DNA from: JBEKIK01 sp963838495
Lineage (GTDB): Bacteria > Planctomycetota > Planctomycetia > Pirellulales > Thermoguttaceae
Reading direction: 5' to 3'
NCBI GenBank assembly: GCA_963838495.1
Contig: CAWIRC010000001.1
Span: 2,418,001-2,482,000 of the forward strand
DNA: 64,000 bases
Shown here: positions 27,777 to 36,758 of the stretch, piece by piece
Numbering within the stretch: the stretch's first letter is position 1
Layout: every line of letters begins with the position of its first letter
Program-made: the position numbers and the translations under genes
Notes under the pieces: generated by a model
Told to the model about the DNA's origin: nothing
The model's database searches: none
The model's input: only the letters and a program-made list of their open reading frames with translations

Positions 27777-30700
27777 TTACCTTTTTTCCGGTTTGTTGGA
27801 GCCTTCTTTGCTAAAGGGATTACCGCGTGCGGCGTTTGGTCGAAACGTATGGCCGATCACCACTTCCATTCCTTCTTTCACGTCCGGGCCGCTGATCTCG
27901 GTCAGCGCGCCGTTGCTAAGTCCGGTTTGAACCACGATGCGCCGCAAGTGCTTGCCGTCTTGAGATATCACCCATATTATTCCACGATTTTGTTTATCGA
28001 GAGTGGTATACATGTCTTTTAGCGCATCGAACGCCTTTTGGACCGAATCTTGATTACCGTCTACAATGGTCACACCCAAGTCCTCCACCAATTCCGGCCG
28101 GGGCATCCAGCGCAGGATAGAGTTTTGGACACATAGCACGTCGCGGTGGGCGTTGACCTCGAATTTCACGTTCGCCGTCATATCCGGCCAGAGTTTTCCG
28201 TCGGGGTTGTCAAAGGCCACAATCACGGCGTAATGGTGAACCATGCTTGCGTCGCAGTGAATCTGCGTCACTTTGCCGGTAAACGTCTGTTTTGGGAATG
28301 CATCGACGGTAAAGCTTGCCGGCATTCCTTCGTGAATCCGGCCGATGTCGGCTTCGTTAACCGACGCCCAAATTTGCATCTTTTTCAGGTCCTTGGCAAT
28401 GAAGAACAGGCTGGGAACGTCGGAGGTCCTCGGAGCCACGTTCTGGCCGACGTTCACCCGGCGGACGATGATCACTCCGCTTATCGGCGAGGTGATTATC
28501 GTGCGTTCGAGGTTGATTTGGGCTTGCTCCAGCGCTGCCTTGGCTTGCTCCAACGCGGCTTCAGCGGCGTTGACGGCCAACTTGGCCGCGAGCAAGTCGT
28601 TTTCAGATATGGTGTTTTTGTCGAGCTTCTTGGCCGATTCGTACTTCGACTTCGCCAGCGCCAATTCGGCCTCGGCGCGCCTTACGACAGCCTTTTCCTG
28701 CTCGACCTTCAGCTTATGTACGGCATCATCGATGCGGGCCAGGACCGTGCCTTGTTCGACCGGCGAATTGTAATCGATCGTCTTGCCCTTGAACTTGGGA
28801 TCGCCCGCCCCGCGCGGATCGTCGCCCAGGCTCACGATCTGCCCGCTCACTTGGGCCGAAACCTCAGCGGTTCCCTCGGGCTGGATGGTTCCCGAAGCGC
28901 TGACCATCGCCGTAATATCGCCGCGGGTTATTTGCGCGGTGTAGAATGTTACCGATCGCTCAGCCGGTTTCGCCTTTTCATCGGGCGCTTCCGGTGCGAT
29001 ATCGGATTTCACCTTTATTCGCCCCTGGGGCTCCCTATCAGAGCCGGGCTCTGCATCGAGCGCAGGATTCGGAACTGCCGCTGTTTCAGACGCCTTTTTC
29101 AGCACCAATAGGCTTATGCCCGAACCCGGAGTGGATTCGAACTCCTCCGGAGGCTTGTCGCCCGTGCGATATGCAATAGTCAGCCGGTCGCCATCGAACT
29201 TGTAAATGCCTGATAGTTTGACTCGACCCATCATCTTCTCCGGGTTTACTTCCATCCAGGCGTTTATCGTGATTGTCTTCGGTATCTTGGTCGGATCGAT
29301 CGTAAAGAACCCACTAAAGAGGCCGCCCTTCGGTGGAAATCCATCCTTATCAAAGTTGATCGAACGGTTTGAGAAGCGGCATTTTTTTCCGCCCACCGGC
29401 GCCGCCTTGCCGTCATGTATTTCGCTTTCGACTTGCCAATCTGCGCCGCTCATTGCCTGCTCATCTTCAGAGGGCTTGTACCGCTCCAGCACGAGCAGCA
29501 CGTCCGTGGAGTTCTCATCAACCGCGAAATCATTCGGTCGCTGCTGCGATTTCAAGGTGGGAAAGTATTTCGTAAAAATCATAGTGAGTCGGCCGCCTTC
29601 AATTTTGTATATTCCCCACGCAGCGAGTTTTCCCGCCCATATAAAATCGATCGTCTTGGGCTCCGCAGTTGGATCGATGCTGTAGTCGATCCACAATCCA
29701 TGCATATCGAGCCATCCTTCGTAGATGTGAATGTAATCCAGTTTCATTAAATCGGTAATCGACATCCAGATCCCTTCAGCTTCCTTGCCTTTTTCGAGGT
29801 GCACTATCTTCCATGGGCCCTGGAGAGTCTTAAACTCGGCGCCGGGACTGGAGACGGTTTTTTTGCGGGCTTCGGGCTTGGCCGCGATTCTTAGGTCGAT
29901 ATTACCACTCTCATTAACCGTAGCTGTGCTTCCTAACGGCACATCGACTGTGGTTTCCTTGCCGTCTTTGTTGATTTTGATAATGATTCCCAAAGCAAAA
30001 CCGGCGGCCATGAAGGCTACGGCAACGGCGATGAAGATGGGGATCGAGCGGAGGCGAGACGGAGCTGGGAGCGGTTTAGTCCGAATATCCGCGCTTTCGC
30101 CCGCCCTCACCCTAGCCCTCTCCCGGAGGGAGAGGGGATCAATGGAGATTGCCCGCGTGATTACGTCAATGAGGTTTGCACCGGCGCAGAATGGTTCTAT
30201 CGCTTTGGCCACTTCGGCGGGAGTGGGGAAACGATCGGCGGGGTTTTTGGCTAGCATTCGATCGAGGATCGCGGAGAGTTCTTGCGGAATGTCGGCGACC
30301 AGTTGACTTATGGGCGGCGGAGTTTTTTGCACGTGGGCGTTGAGCTTGTCGAGCGTGGCATGATACTCCGGGCCGCCAAATGGGGCCTGGCCGCTTAAGA
30401 GCTTGTAAAGCGTGCAACCCAGGCTGTAAATGTCCGCGCGGATATCGACCGTGCGGCTGTCGGAGGCCTGTTCCGGGGCCATGTAGTCGGCCGTGCCCAT
30501 GGCTTGGCCGGAATTAGTCAATTCGGAAACAAAGGGGACAGGCACCGAGCTGCGCTCGGAGCCAGTCCCCGCGGCCTCGGCATAGAACCGTGCCAGGCCC
30601 AGGTCCAAAAGTTTTACTTCGCCGGCGCGTAAGCATGATGTTCGATGGCTTTATATCGCGGTGCACCAGCCCGTGCTCGTGGGCACATTGAAGGGCCAAG

Positions 30701-31320
30701 GCCGTGCGGCGGATTATTTCGCAGGCATCGGCGACGCCCAACGGCCCAAGCCGATGCACGATCTCGGCCAGGTCCAGCCCATCAACAAATTCCATAATAA
30801 GGACCGGCGTGCCGTCGATCTCCCGGGCGTCGTGGGCCTGGACAATGTTGGGGTGAGCCAGCCGGCCGACGGCCTTCATCTCGCGTTCGAAGCGGGTGAT
30901 CGCCCGGCGATCTTCCAGGCGGCCGCGGGGCAAGACCTTTATCGCTACTACCCGGTCGAGCTTGGTTTGCAATGCCTTAAAGACCCTGCCCATGCCGCCG
31001 CGACCAATCTCCTCTAAAATCCGGTATTCACCGAGAGAAGATGGAATGACAACATTCTCACTGGGTCCTGTCGCAGCGCCGGCGATTACCTCGGCCAGGG
31101 CGGTTTGAAATTGCGGCTCGGCCAGGCAGGACTCGCTGCTAAGCGGCGTACGCAGACGGCCGATGAGCGTATCCTCGGCGTCTTCCAGGGTGACGATCGT
31201 GGCCTGGCAATCGGGACAAGATTCCAGATGCCCGGCCAACTGGTCCGATTGTTCGTCGGACAACATGCCGATTGAATATTGGAGAAGTGTTTCCCGGCTG
31301 GGGCAGGTTTGTGCGGGCAT
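27777..31320 (-). CDS. Fusion: Zn-finger, Ser/Thr kinase, TM, two TIGR03067-like domains, HlyD/MacA adaptor (one frameshift)
   Basis: Start MPAQTCPSRETLLQYS at 31320. Residues 1-50 hold an anti-sigma-like zinc finger (HLESCPDCQ). The kinase spans about 110-370: GRGGMGRVFKA, AIKVLPRG, HRDIKPSNIM, DLGLA (in place of DFG) and GTADYMAPEQ. One extra base near 30633 splits it. A transmembrane helix (IPIFIAVAVAFMAAGFALGI) follows, then two domains beginning LQGPWKIVHLEKGKEAEG and SGADWQVESEIHDG that resemble planctomycete TIGR03067. The last 380 residues are a membrane-fusion protein: SASGTIQPEGTAEVSAQVSG, a coiled-coil hairpin rich in AALEQAKAALEQAQ, and TIITSPISGVIIVRRVNVGQ. Total about 1,180 aa. 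The ECF sigma gene 365 bp upstream is its likely partner. A palindrome lies in frame at 30100. Confidence 0.85.
30100..30139. repeat. CTCTCCC/GGGAGAGG palindrome, in frame inside the kinase fusion
   Basis: CCCTCTCCC-TCC-GGGAGAGGG read on the coding strand, with a GTGAGGGCGG tail. It codes for PLSLRERARVRAGES between the kinase domain and the transmembrane helix. Same family as 24256 and 63322. Confidence 0.8.
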
Positions 31321-31336
31321 GTTGAGGATCTCCTGC

Positions 31337-31399
31337 GTAGGGTGCATGAAATGCACCGGAATTCGCAATTATATATATAGTGCGTATCACGCACCCTAC
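31337..31399. repeat. 63-bp two-hairpin element with GTAGGGTGC ends
   Basis: GTAGGGTGCAT-GAA-ATGCACC on the left and GTGCGT-ATC-ACGCACCCTAC on the right, so the outer ends GTAGGGTGC/GCACCCTAC are inverted. It is a REPIN-like layout unrelated in sequence to the 69-bp family. Confidence 0.75.
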
Positions 31400-31632
31400 A
31401 TCGCATCTATTATTGCAAATTTTCAATTGCAAAATGCAAATTGAAAATTGAACAACCGTAACCGTCTATATTAATAACGCGGGGGCCTTACAGCATTTTG
31501 GCGGAATGGACCGAACATCTTGCCGGACATTGGGTTGTAGATATACAGAGAACATAAAGCCACGACCGTCGCTCGCGGACTGGTTACGGACAACGCTGTT
31601 TTCTGGACGATGGTGTTATGAAAATACATCCG

Positions 31633-31663
31633 AGGCCCCTGGTGTGTTCACCGGGGGCTAAAT
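31633..31663. repeat. GGGGGCTAAAT-type palindrome, copy 3
   Basis: GCCCCTGGTG-TGTT-CACCGGGGGC then TAAAT, 22 bp beyond the end of the ECF sigma gene. Confidence 0.8.
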
Positions 31664-31684
31664 AATATCCAATAAGAATGCGGC

Positions 31685-32290
31685 TTATTGCGGTAGTTCG
31701 CGCATTACCTGGCGGAGTCGGCGGAGGACGCGGGATTTGGCCGTGTATACGGCGGGAACGGTCATTTTCAAATCTTCCGCGACCCGAGACGAGGGCTGGT
31801 CCTGGATCGTGACCCGCCAGAATGCCTCCCAAGTGCGGTTTTCAAATTCGTTGCGGATCAGATCCAGCGACCGACGCGAAAGCCAAGCGGCCGAGTCGGC
31901 GTCGGGCCGGATGGATTCCTCGGAGAGCTCGGGCGGTTGAGGAACTTCGGCCAGTTGCAGTTGCGCGGTGGTGCCGCCCCGGGCCTCGGCCTTGCCACGC
32001 CGGCGGCGGTTCAGATCATGGACCTTGTTCTTGGTGATCGCGGCAAGCCATGCGTTGAAACTGTCTTGGGGCTTGTCACGATGAAAGTCGGATAGATGAA
32101 GCATCACCGCCGAGAGCACCTCCTGGAGCACGTCGGCGGAATCGTCGGCGCTTAAACCAGACCGCCGGCACCAGCGATAGACGACCGGGCTGTAGAGGCG
32201 CACGAATCGCTCCCAGGCCTCGCTCCGGCCGCAGCGAAGCTGGTCCAAAAGCGTCGAGGAAACCGAACTCGATTCAGGAGATATGGCCAT
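31685..32290 (-). CDS. ECF sigma factor paired with a Ser/Thr kinase
   Basis: 201 aa. Region 2 is seen in WERFVRLYSPVVYRWCRRSG and DDSADVLQEVLSAVML with the core-binding and -10 helices up to WLAAITKNKVHDLNRRR; region 4 is VAEDLKMTVPAVYTAKSRVLRRLRQ. The WEAFWRVTIQDQPSSRVAEDL connection is typical of planctomycete ECF groups encoded next to Ser/Thr kinases with an N-terminal zinc finger. The next gene downstream is exactly such a kinase, so it probably controls or is controlled by this sigma factor. The target promoter is unknown. Confidence 0.9.
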   Translation of the reverse strand: MAISPESSSVSSTLLDQLRCGRSEAWERFVRLYSPVVYRWCRRSGLSADDSADVLQEVLSAVMLHLSDFHRDKPQDSFNAWLAAITKNKVHDLNRRRRGKAEARGGTTAQLQLAEVPQPPELSEESIRPDADSAAWLSRRSLDLIRNEFENRTWEAFWRVTIQDQPSSRVAEDLKMTVPAVYTAKSRVLRRLRQVMRELPQ

Positions 32291-32384
32291 GTTTTACCGC
32301 CTGCATCCATCATAGCATGACTTGCCAGCGGTGGGTATATCTGTCATCATATAGTGATCGTATTTGCAGATATTGTTTATTGCA

Positions 32385-32431
32385 AATTGAACTGAACACT
32401 GAAAACCGATTACTGAAAACCGACAACCGTG
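32385..32431. repeat. Degenerate 7-nt tandem array upstream of moxR
   Basis: GAACTGA, ACACTGA, AAACCGA, TTACTGA, AAACCGA, CAACCGT: six units in unbroken 7-base register. Confidence 0.7.
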
Positions 32432-32441
32432 TATTTACCTT

Positions 32442-32467
32442 CCCGGGCCGACACGGCCCGGCTCTGA
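32442..32467. repeat. CGGGCCG-ACA-CGGCCCG palindrome, copy 2
   Basis: Same core and GCTC tail as the copy at 12419. Lies 30 bp before the moxR start. Confidence 0.75.
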
Positions 32468-32497
32468 ATAGAATCCCGGACATAGACGAGGCCAGAT

Positions 32498-33469
32498 ATG
32501 AGCGACGTACCGGCAACGGCAAAGAAGATTATTGCCAACGTGGAAAAGGTGATCGTCGGCAAGCGCCGGCAGATAGTATTGTCACTGGTTTCGTGGTTTT
32601 GCGGGGGTCACGTGCTTTTGGAAGACGTGCCGGGCGTGGCCAAGACCATGCTTGCCCGGGCGCTGGCCCAGAGCGTGGGCTGCACGTTCAAGCGTATCCA
32701 GTGCACGCCGGACCTGCTGCCCACGGACGTGACCGGCGTTTCGGTTTTCAACCAGAAGACGACGGATTTCGAGTTTCGGCCGGGGCCGATCTTCGCCCAA
32801 GTGGTGCTGGCCGACGAAATCAACCGGGCCACGCCGCGGACACAGTCGGCGCTTTTGGAGGCCATGGCCGAGGGGCGCGTGACGGTGGATGGCGTGAGCC
32901 ATGAATTGCAACCGCCGTTCTGGGTGATCGCCACGCAGAATCCGATCGACCACGAGGGCACGTTTCCGCTGCCCGAGGCCCAGTTGGACCGCTTTCTGGT
33001 GCGTTTCAGCCTGGGATACCCGAGCATGGACGAGGAATTGAAGATGCTGGAGCTTTTAGAGCACGGCAGCCCGCTGGATAAACTGGAGCGGGTGGTCGGG
33101 GCCGAGGAGATGCTGGCGGCGCAGCAGGCGGTGCGCAACATCCACGTGGATATGAAGGTTCGCCGCTACATCACCGAAATAGTGCATAGCACGCGGAACT
33201 CGGACGACATCAGCCTGGGCGGCAGCCCGCGGGCGTCGCTGGCCCTCTTCCGCACCGCGCAGGCGCTGGCCGCCATCTCGGGGCGGAACTACGTGCGGCC
33301 CGACGACGTGAAACAAATGACCGGGCCGGTGCTCGTGCATCGGATCATCCTCCGCCCGGAGAGCCGGCTGAGGAAACTCACGGCGGCGGCGGTCGCGGCC
33401 CAGGTGGTCGAGCAAGTGCCGGTGCCGCTCTTGGCCAAGGAGACGAAGGAACCGGAAACTTTCGAATGA
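32498..33469 (+). CDS. MoxR family AAA+ ATPase
   Basis: 323 aa. Walker A is EDVPGVAKT, Walker B VVLADEINRA, with sensor 1 IATQNP and the MoxR lid domain (RVVGAEEMLAAQQAVRNIHV, SPRASLALFRTAQALAA). MoxR ATPases act as chaperones in maturing or regulating partners encoded beside them, usually with DUF58 and DUF4129/transglutaminase membrane proteins. Those partners follow here on the same strand, but are now separated by an IS element and a RAYT element. The frame is intact. Confidence 0.95.
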   Translation: MSDVPATAKKIIANVEKVIVGKRRQIVLSLVSWFCGGHVLLEDVPGVAKTMLARALAQSVGCTFKRIQCTPDLLPTDVTGVSVFNQKTTDFEFRPGPIFAQVVLADEINRATPRTQSALLEAMAEGRVTVDGVSHELQPPFWVIATQNPIDHEGTFPLPEAQLDRFLVRFSLGYPSMDEELKMLELLEHGSPLDKLERVVGAEEMLAAQQAVRNIHVDMKVRRYITEIVHSTRNSDDISLGGSPRASLALFRTAQALAAISGRNYVRPDDVKQMTGPVLVHRIILRPESRLRKLTAAAVAAQVVEQVPVPLLAKETKEPETFE

Positions 33470-33592
33470 GCATCGATGCTGCAAAGACTTTTTTACGGCC
33501 ATTTTTTATTGCAAATTGAAAAATGCAAATTGCAAATTGCAAATTGAACAAGGACGACGCTTGCACGATGGGCCTTTATTTATGATCGAATC

Positions 33593-33620
33593 AAGCCCAC
33601 GGGTTGCAACCCGTGGGCTT
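33593..33620. repeat. AAGCCCACGGGTTG-type palindrome, copy 2
   Basis: AAGCCCACGGGTTGCAACCC then GTGGGCTT: perfect 14-bp arms, between moxR and the IS element. Confidence 0.85.
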
Positions 33621-33667
33621 GGCACAATATTTTTCATGCCGAGAATTGAATACTGAGAACTGAGAAC

Positions 33668-34702
33668 GGTCTTGTCGAACTATTCATGCGTTCAGTACGT
33701 AAAACAAGGAGGAACCTAACAACACAAACGTCATGAAAGGAGTTTCGACATGGCCGGGACACGCAAAGGTACGTATAAAATAACAAATTGGAGAAAATAC
33801 AACGAGTCTCTCGTTAAGCGGGGGTCGATTACCTTCTGGTTTAACGAGGACACGATTGACAAATGGCATCACAACAATGCGAAACCCAAGGTTGGACACC
33901 CTTTTGTCTTCAGCGATACGGCAATCGAGTGTATGCTCGTTTTGCGAGAGCTTTTTCAATTGCCCTATCGCCAAACGGAAGGATTGGGAAAATCGCTTGC
34001 CGAACTGATGGAAGTAATCATTGATATACCGGATTATACGTCGTTGGCCAAGCGAGCAGCGAAAATGGCTATATTGCTGGAAGTTAGAAAACATACCGGC
34101 CCGATCGACGTGGTTGTAGACAGCACCGGGCTTAAGGTTTTCGGCGAAGGCGAATGGAAAATGCGTAAGCATGGCAAAACGAAACGTCGTTTCTGGCGAA
34201 AGTTGCATTTGGCGATCAATCCGGATACGCATGAGATCGTGGCGGAAACCATGACGGAAAATAGTTGCGATGACGCCGGCCAAACGGACAACCTGTTGGA
34301 TCAAGTCCACTCGCCGGTTGAAAAATTGTATGGCGACGGAGCTTACGATCAACGAAAGGTTTACAGAACGTTGAAAAAACGCGGGATAAAGGCAATCATC
34401 CCGCCGCGACGCAACGCGAAGATTTCGCGACACGGAAATTCTCGTGGCCGTCCTCTGGCACGGGACTTGGCGATTCGAGAAATCCGCCGCCACGGCCGCA
34501 GGCACTGGAAAGAGCGAGTCGGCTACCATCGCCGCAGCCTTTCGGAAACAGCCATGTATCGAATGAAATGTTGCTTCGGCGACCATTTGAAAAACCGTTT
34601 GATTCAAAATCAAAAAACAGAAACACGACTAAGATCTAAAATCCTTAACAAATACACCCACCTCGGACTTCCTTTGTTCGAGTGGAATTAGTCAACAAGA
34701 CC
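33668..34702 (+). mobile_element. IS5-family, IS903-like insertion sequence
   Basis: 1,035 bp. Terminal inverted repeats start GGTCTTGT at both ends (14 of 18 bases match) and the 9-bp sequence ACTGAGAAC is duplicated directly at 33659-33667 and 34703-34711. An 18-bp inverted repeat and a 9-bp duplication are the IS903 group signature. The element is complete, contains one transposase gene and sits in the moxR-DUF58 gap. The perfect duplication suggests a fairly recent insertion. Confidence 0.93.
33750..34691 (+). CDS. IS903-type DDE transposase
   Basis: 313 aa, intact. The catalytic triad can be read as D in IDVVVDSTGLKV, D in LYGDGAYDQRKV and E in HRRSLSETAMYRMK. The N-terminal DNA-binding part begins YKITNWRKYNESLVKRGS and includes the YRQTEGLGKSLAEL helix typical of the group. 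A ribosome site (AAAGGAG) precedes the ATG. Its codon use is less GC-rich than the flanking genes, consistent with a mobile origin. It should catalyse cut-and-paste movement of the element that contains it. Confidence 0.95.
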   Translation: MAGTRKGTYKITNWRKYNESLVKRGSITFWFNEDTIDKWHHNNAKPKVGHPFVFSDTAIECMLVLRELFQLPYRQTEGLGKSLAELMEVIIDIPDYTSLAKRAAKMAILLEVRKHTGPIDVVVDSTGLKVFGEGEWKMRKHGKTKRRFWRKLHLAINPDTHEIVAETMTENSCDDAGQTDNLLDQVHSPVEKLYGDGAYDQRKVYRTLKKRGIKAIIPPRRNAKISRHGNSRGRPLARDLAIREIRRHGRRHWKERVGYHRRSLSETAMYRMKCCFGDHLKNRLIQNQKTETRLRSKILNKYTHLGLPLFEWN

Positions 34703-34731
34703 ACTGAGAACTGACAACTGATAACCGTGAT

Positions 34732-36039
34732 ATGAAATGGTTCGCCGGCATTGTCCTTTTGTTGATCGTCGCCCTCGGCTTTGGGCTGGGACTGATGGCC
34801 TACGCCATGTATGCCCTGCTGGGGATCATGATCGTCAGCCGCTGGCTTTCGCGGTATTGGATCGGGAACCTCTCGGCCACAAGAGAGTGCAACCGCTACT
34901 CGGTCAACGTGGGCGATACCGTGGCCGTGGTGATTACGGTAAAAAACTCCGGTTGGCTGCCGGTGGTGTGGGTGCTGTCTGAAGACTTGCTGCCGCGGCG
35001 GGCGTTTATGTACCAACCGCCGAGCTTGCAGGTGCAGGGCAGCCGAATTCAGTTGGCCATGCTTGGCGGCCGGGGCAGGCACACGGTGTTTTACCAGTTG
35101 AAGTGCAACCGGCGGGGATATCACCAGATCGGCCCGCTGGTGGTCGAGACGGGCGACTTGTTCGGCCTGCACCGGCGCTATCGGGTGCTCAGCGCGCCGC
35201 ATTTTCTGCTGGTGTATCCGGAGGTCGTGCCGCTTCAGGGCTTTGAATTGGCATCGCGCCGGCCGATAGGCGAGGTCCGCATTATGCACCGGCTTTACGA
35301 AGATCCCACGCGGATTGCGGGGGTGCGCAGGTACGAGACGGGCGATCCCCTCAATCGCATACACTGGCGGGCCACCGCGCGGACGGGCCAACTGCATTGC
35401 AAACTTTACGAGCCGTCGTGCATCGCGGGGGCGACCATCGTTTTGGATTTGCACCAGAAGGCGTACGACCCGCACAACGAGCCATATCGATCGGAGTTGG
35501 GCATCAGCGCGGCGGCGTCGCTGGCCAACGCGGTTTACGAAATGGACCAGCAGATCGGGCTCGTGACCAACGGGCGCGACGCGGCCGACCGCATCCGCCA
35601 GGAAGGCTGGGACTACGACATCCGCTCGCGCAAGGCCGCCCGGCTGGCGGCAAGCATGTTGGATAAGAGCGACCGGCTGGAGCCGGTGGTCGTCGAAACC
35701 CGGCGTGGAACCGACCAACTGATGCGCATCCTGGAAACGCTGGCGCGGGTGGAAATAACCGACGGGCTGAGTTTCGCCCAACTGCTTTATGAGACCGCAT
35801 GGCGCATTCCCCGCGACGCCACGGTGGTGGCGCTTCTGGCATCGCTCGACGTCGATACTGCCGTGGCACTGGGCGAGATGAAACGCAAGGGATTCGCCGT
35901 TACGGCGATTTTGAATTTGTACGACGACGTCGAGTTTTACAAGGCATCGGCGCAACTGGCGGCGGAAAACATAGAGGTGCGGCACCTAAAGAGCGTGGAA
36001 ATGCTGCCCGACTTGTGCCGGCAGCAAGTCTTGCGGTGA
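34732..36039 (+). CDS. DUF58 domain protein with N-terminal membrane anchor
   Basis: 435 aa. Two N-terminal helices (FAGIVLLLIVALGFGLGLMA, YAMYALLGIMIVSRWLS) anchor a CARDB-like immunoglobulin-type part (VAVVITVKNSGWLPVVWV). The DUF58 signature is RRYETGDPLNRIHWRATARTGQL, followed by a von Willebrand A-like half (ATIVLDLHQKAYD). DUF58 proteins are encoded with MoxR ATPases and are thought to work with them in the envelope. The start codon lies directly after the 7-nt array that the IS interrupted, so expression from the moxR transcript may now be altered. Confidence 0.92.
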   Translation: MKWFAGIVLLLIVALGFGLGLMAYAMYALLGIMIVSRWLSRYWIGNLSATRECNRYSVNVGDTVAVVITVKNSGWLPVVWVLSEDLLPRRAFMYQPPSLQVQGSRIQLAMLGGRGRHTVFYQLKCNRRGYHQIGPLVVETGDLFGLHRRYRVLSAPHFLLVYPEVVPLQGFELASRRPIGEVRIMHRLYEDPTRIAGVRRYETGDPLNRIHWRATARTGQLHCKLYEPSCIAGATIVLDLHQKAYDPHNEPYRSELGISAAASLANAVYEMDQQIGLVTNGRDAADRIRQEGWDYDIRSRKAARLAASMLDKSDRLEPVVVETRRGTDQLMRILETLARVEITDGLSFAQLLYETAWRIPRDATVVALLASLDVDTAVALGEMKRKGFAVTAILNLYDDVEFYKASAQLAAENIEVRHLKSVEMLPDLCRQQVLR

Positions 36040-36091
36040 ACAGTCTGTAAAGCCGCGATCATTGGTCGCGCGGATTTGAATTACGATATTC

Positions 36092-36729
36092 GTTGGGGCG
36101 GCAGTTGTACTGCCGCCCCTAGTGGAGTGATGAAATTATGCCTCGTTCTTATAAAATCAGTTCCGAAGAAAGTTACACATATTTTGTGACCTGCTCTGTT
36201 ATCGAACATTTACCTCTATTTGAATCCCCCTCTTATGCGAAAATCGTACTTGATAGTCTGGCATATATTCGAGAATACAAACAAACACGGCTCAATGCAT
36301 TCGTACTTATGTCAACACATTTGCACATGGTGCTTTGGCCAAAGAATGGAGTAAACTTGTCGGACCTACTGCGTGATTTCAAACGGTTTACTTCACGTTC
36401 TATATCGCGCATGGCACAAGAGTGGAATGATAAAAATTTTCTTGATCAATTTGCCTCCGCCCGTCTTTCAGGCCGTATGAGTAATGACTCAAAATATCAA
36501 GTGTGGCAAGATGGTTCACATCCCGAAGCAATTTATGGCGATGATTTCGCCAGGCAGAAAATCGAATATATTCATTTAAACCCGGTTAAGGCAGGATTAG
36601 TCGCCAAAGCGGAAGACTGGCTGTATTCTATGCGCCAGGGCGTATCTGCTAGGCAAACCGACTTATCCTCCAACGGATATTATGACGCTGTGGTAACTCA
36701 AGGGGCGACAGTGCAACTGTCGCCCCAAC
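36092..36729 (+). mobile_element. RAYT transposase module bounded by REP hairpins
   Basis: Left end GTTGGGGCGGCAGT-TGT-ACTGCCGCCCC (36092-36119); right end GGGGCGACAGT-GCA-ACTGTCGCCCCAAC (36702-36729). These hairpins match, in order and orientation, the two hairpins of the 69-bp elements at 27317 and 51198, which therefore look like internally deleted derivatives of this 638-bp module. It occupies the gap between the DUF58 gene and the next membrane-protein gene. Confidence 0.88.
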
Positions 36730-36758
36730 AATGTATAGGCAAAGAGTATAATAGATCC
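36138..36758 (+). CDS. REP-associated tyrosine transposase (RAYT, Y1_Tnp)
   Basis: About 207 aa before the next gene's start. The opening RSYKISSEESYTYFVTCSVIE (in part) and LNAFVLMSTHLHMVLWP contain the HUH metal motif (HLH after a hydrophobic); the hallmark YIHLNPVKAGLV block, with the putative nucleophilic Tyr, is at residues 149-160. These are standard for TnpA_REP proteins, which nick single-stranded DNA at REP hairpins. There is no stop codon in frame: translation would pass through the right hairpin (residues GATVQLSPQQ) into the downstream protein, so the natural stop has been lost or the two are fused. More AT-rich than its neighbours, fitting a mobile origin. Confidence 0.92.

Larger units (their letters stand above)
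31321..31684. other. 364-bp gap between the ECF sigma gene and the kinase fusion
   Basis: Filled almost entirely by repeats: a two-hairpin GTAGGGTGC element (31337-31399), an AT-rich stretch of TTGCAAATTT/CAAATTGAAA units (31410-31455) like those at 9150, 33511 and 46519, and a GGGGGCTAAAT-type hairpin at 31633. No gene. Confidence 0.6.
33643..34731. repeat. 7-nt tandem array split by the IS element
   Basis: Left part 33643-33667 (GAATTGA, ATACTGA, GAACTGA, GAAC) and right part 34703-34731 (ACTGAGAACTGACAACTGAT then AACCGTG). Removing the IS and one target copy restores a continuous 7-base register ending just before the DUF58 start codon. The span given includes the element. Confidence 0.6.

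Noticed and set aside
27317..27930. Alternative open frames over the Cys-rich gene
   Set aside because: They arise because a 60-bp repeat with no stops stays open in several frames; only the frame with a signal peptide and regular Cys spacing is convincing.
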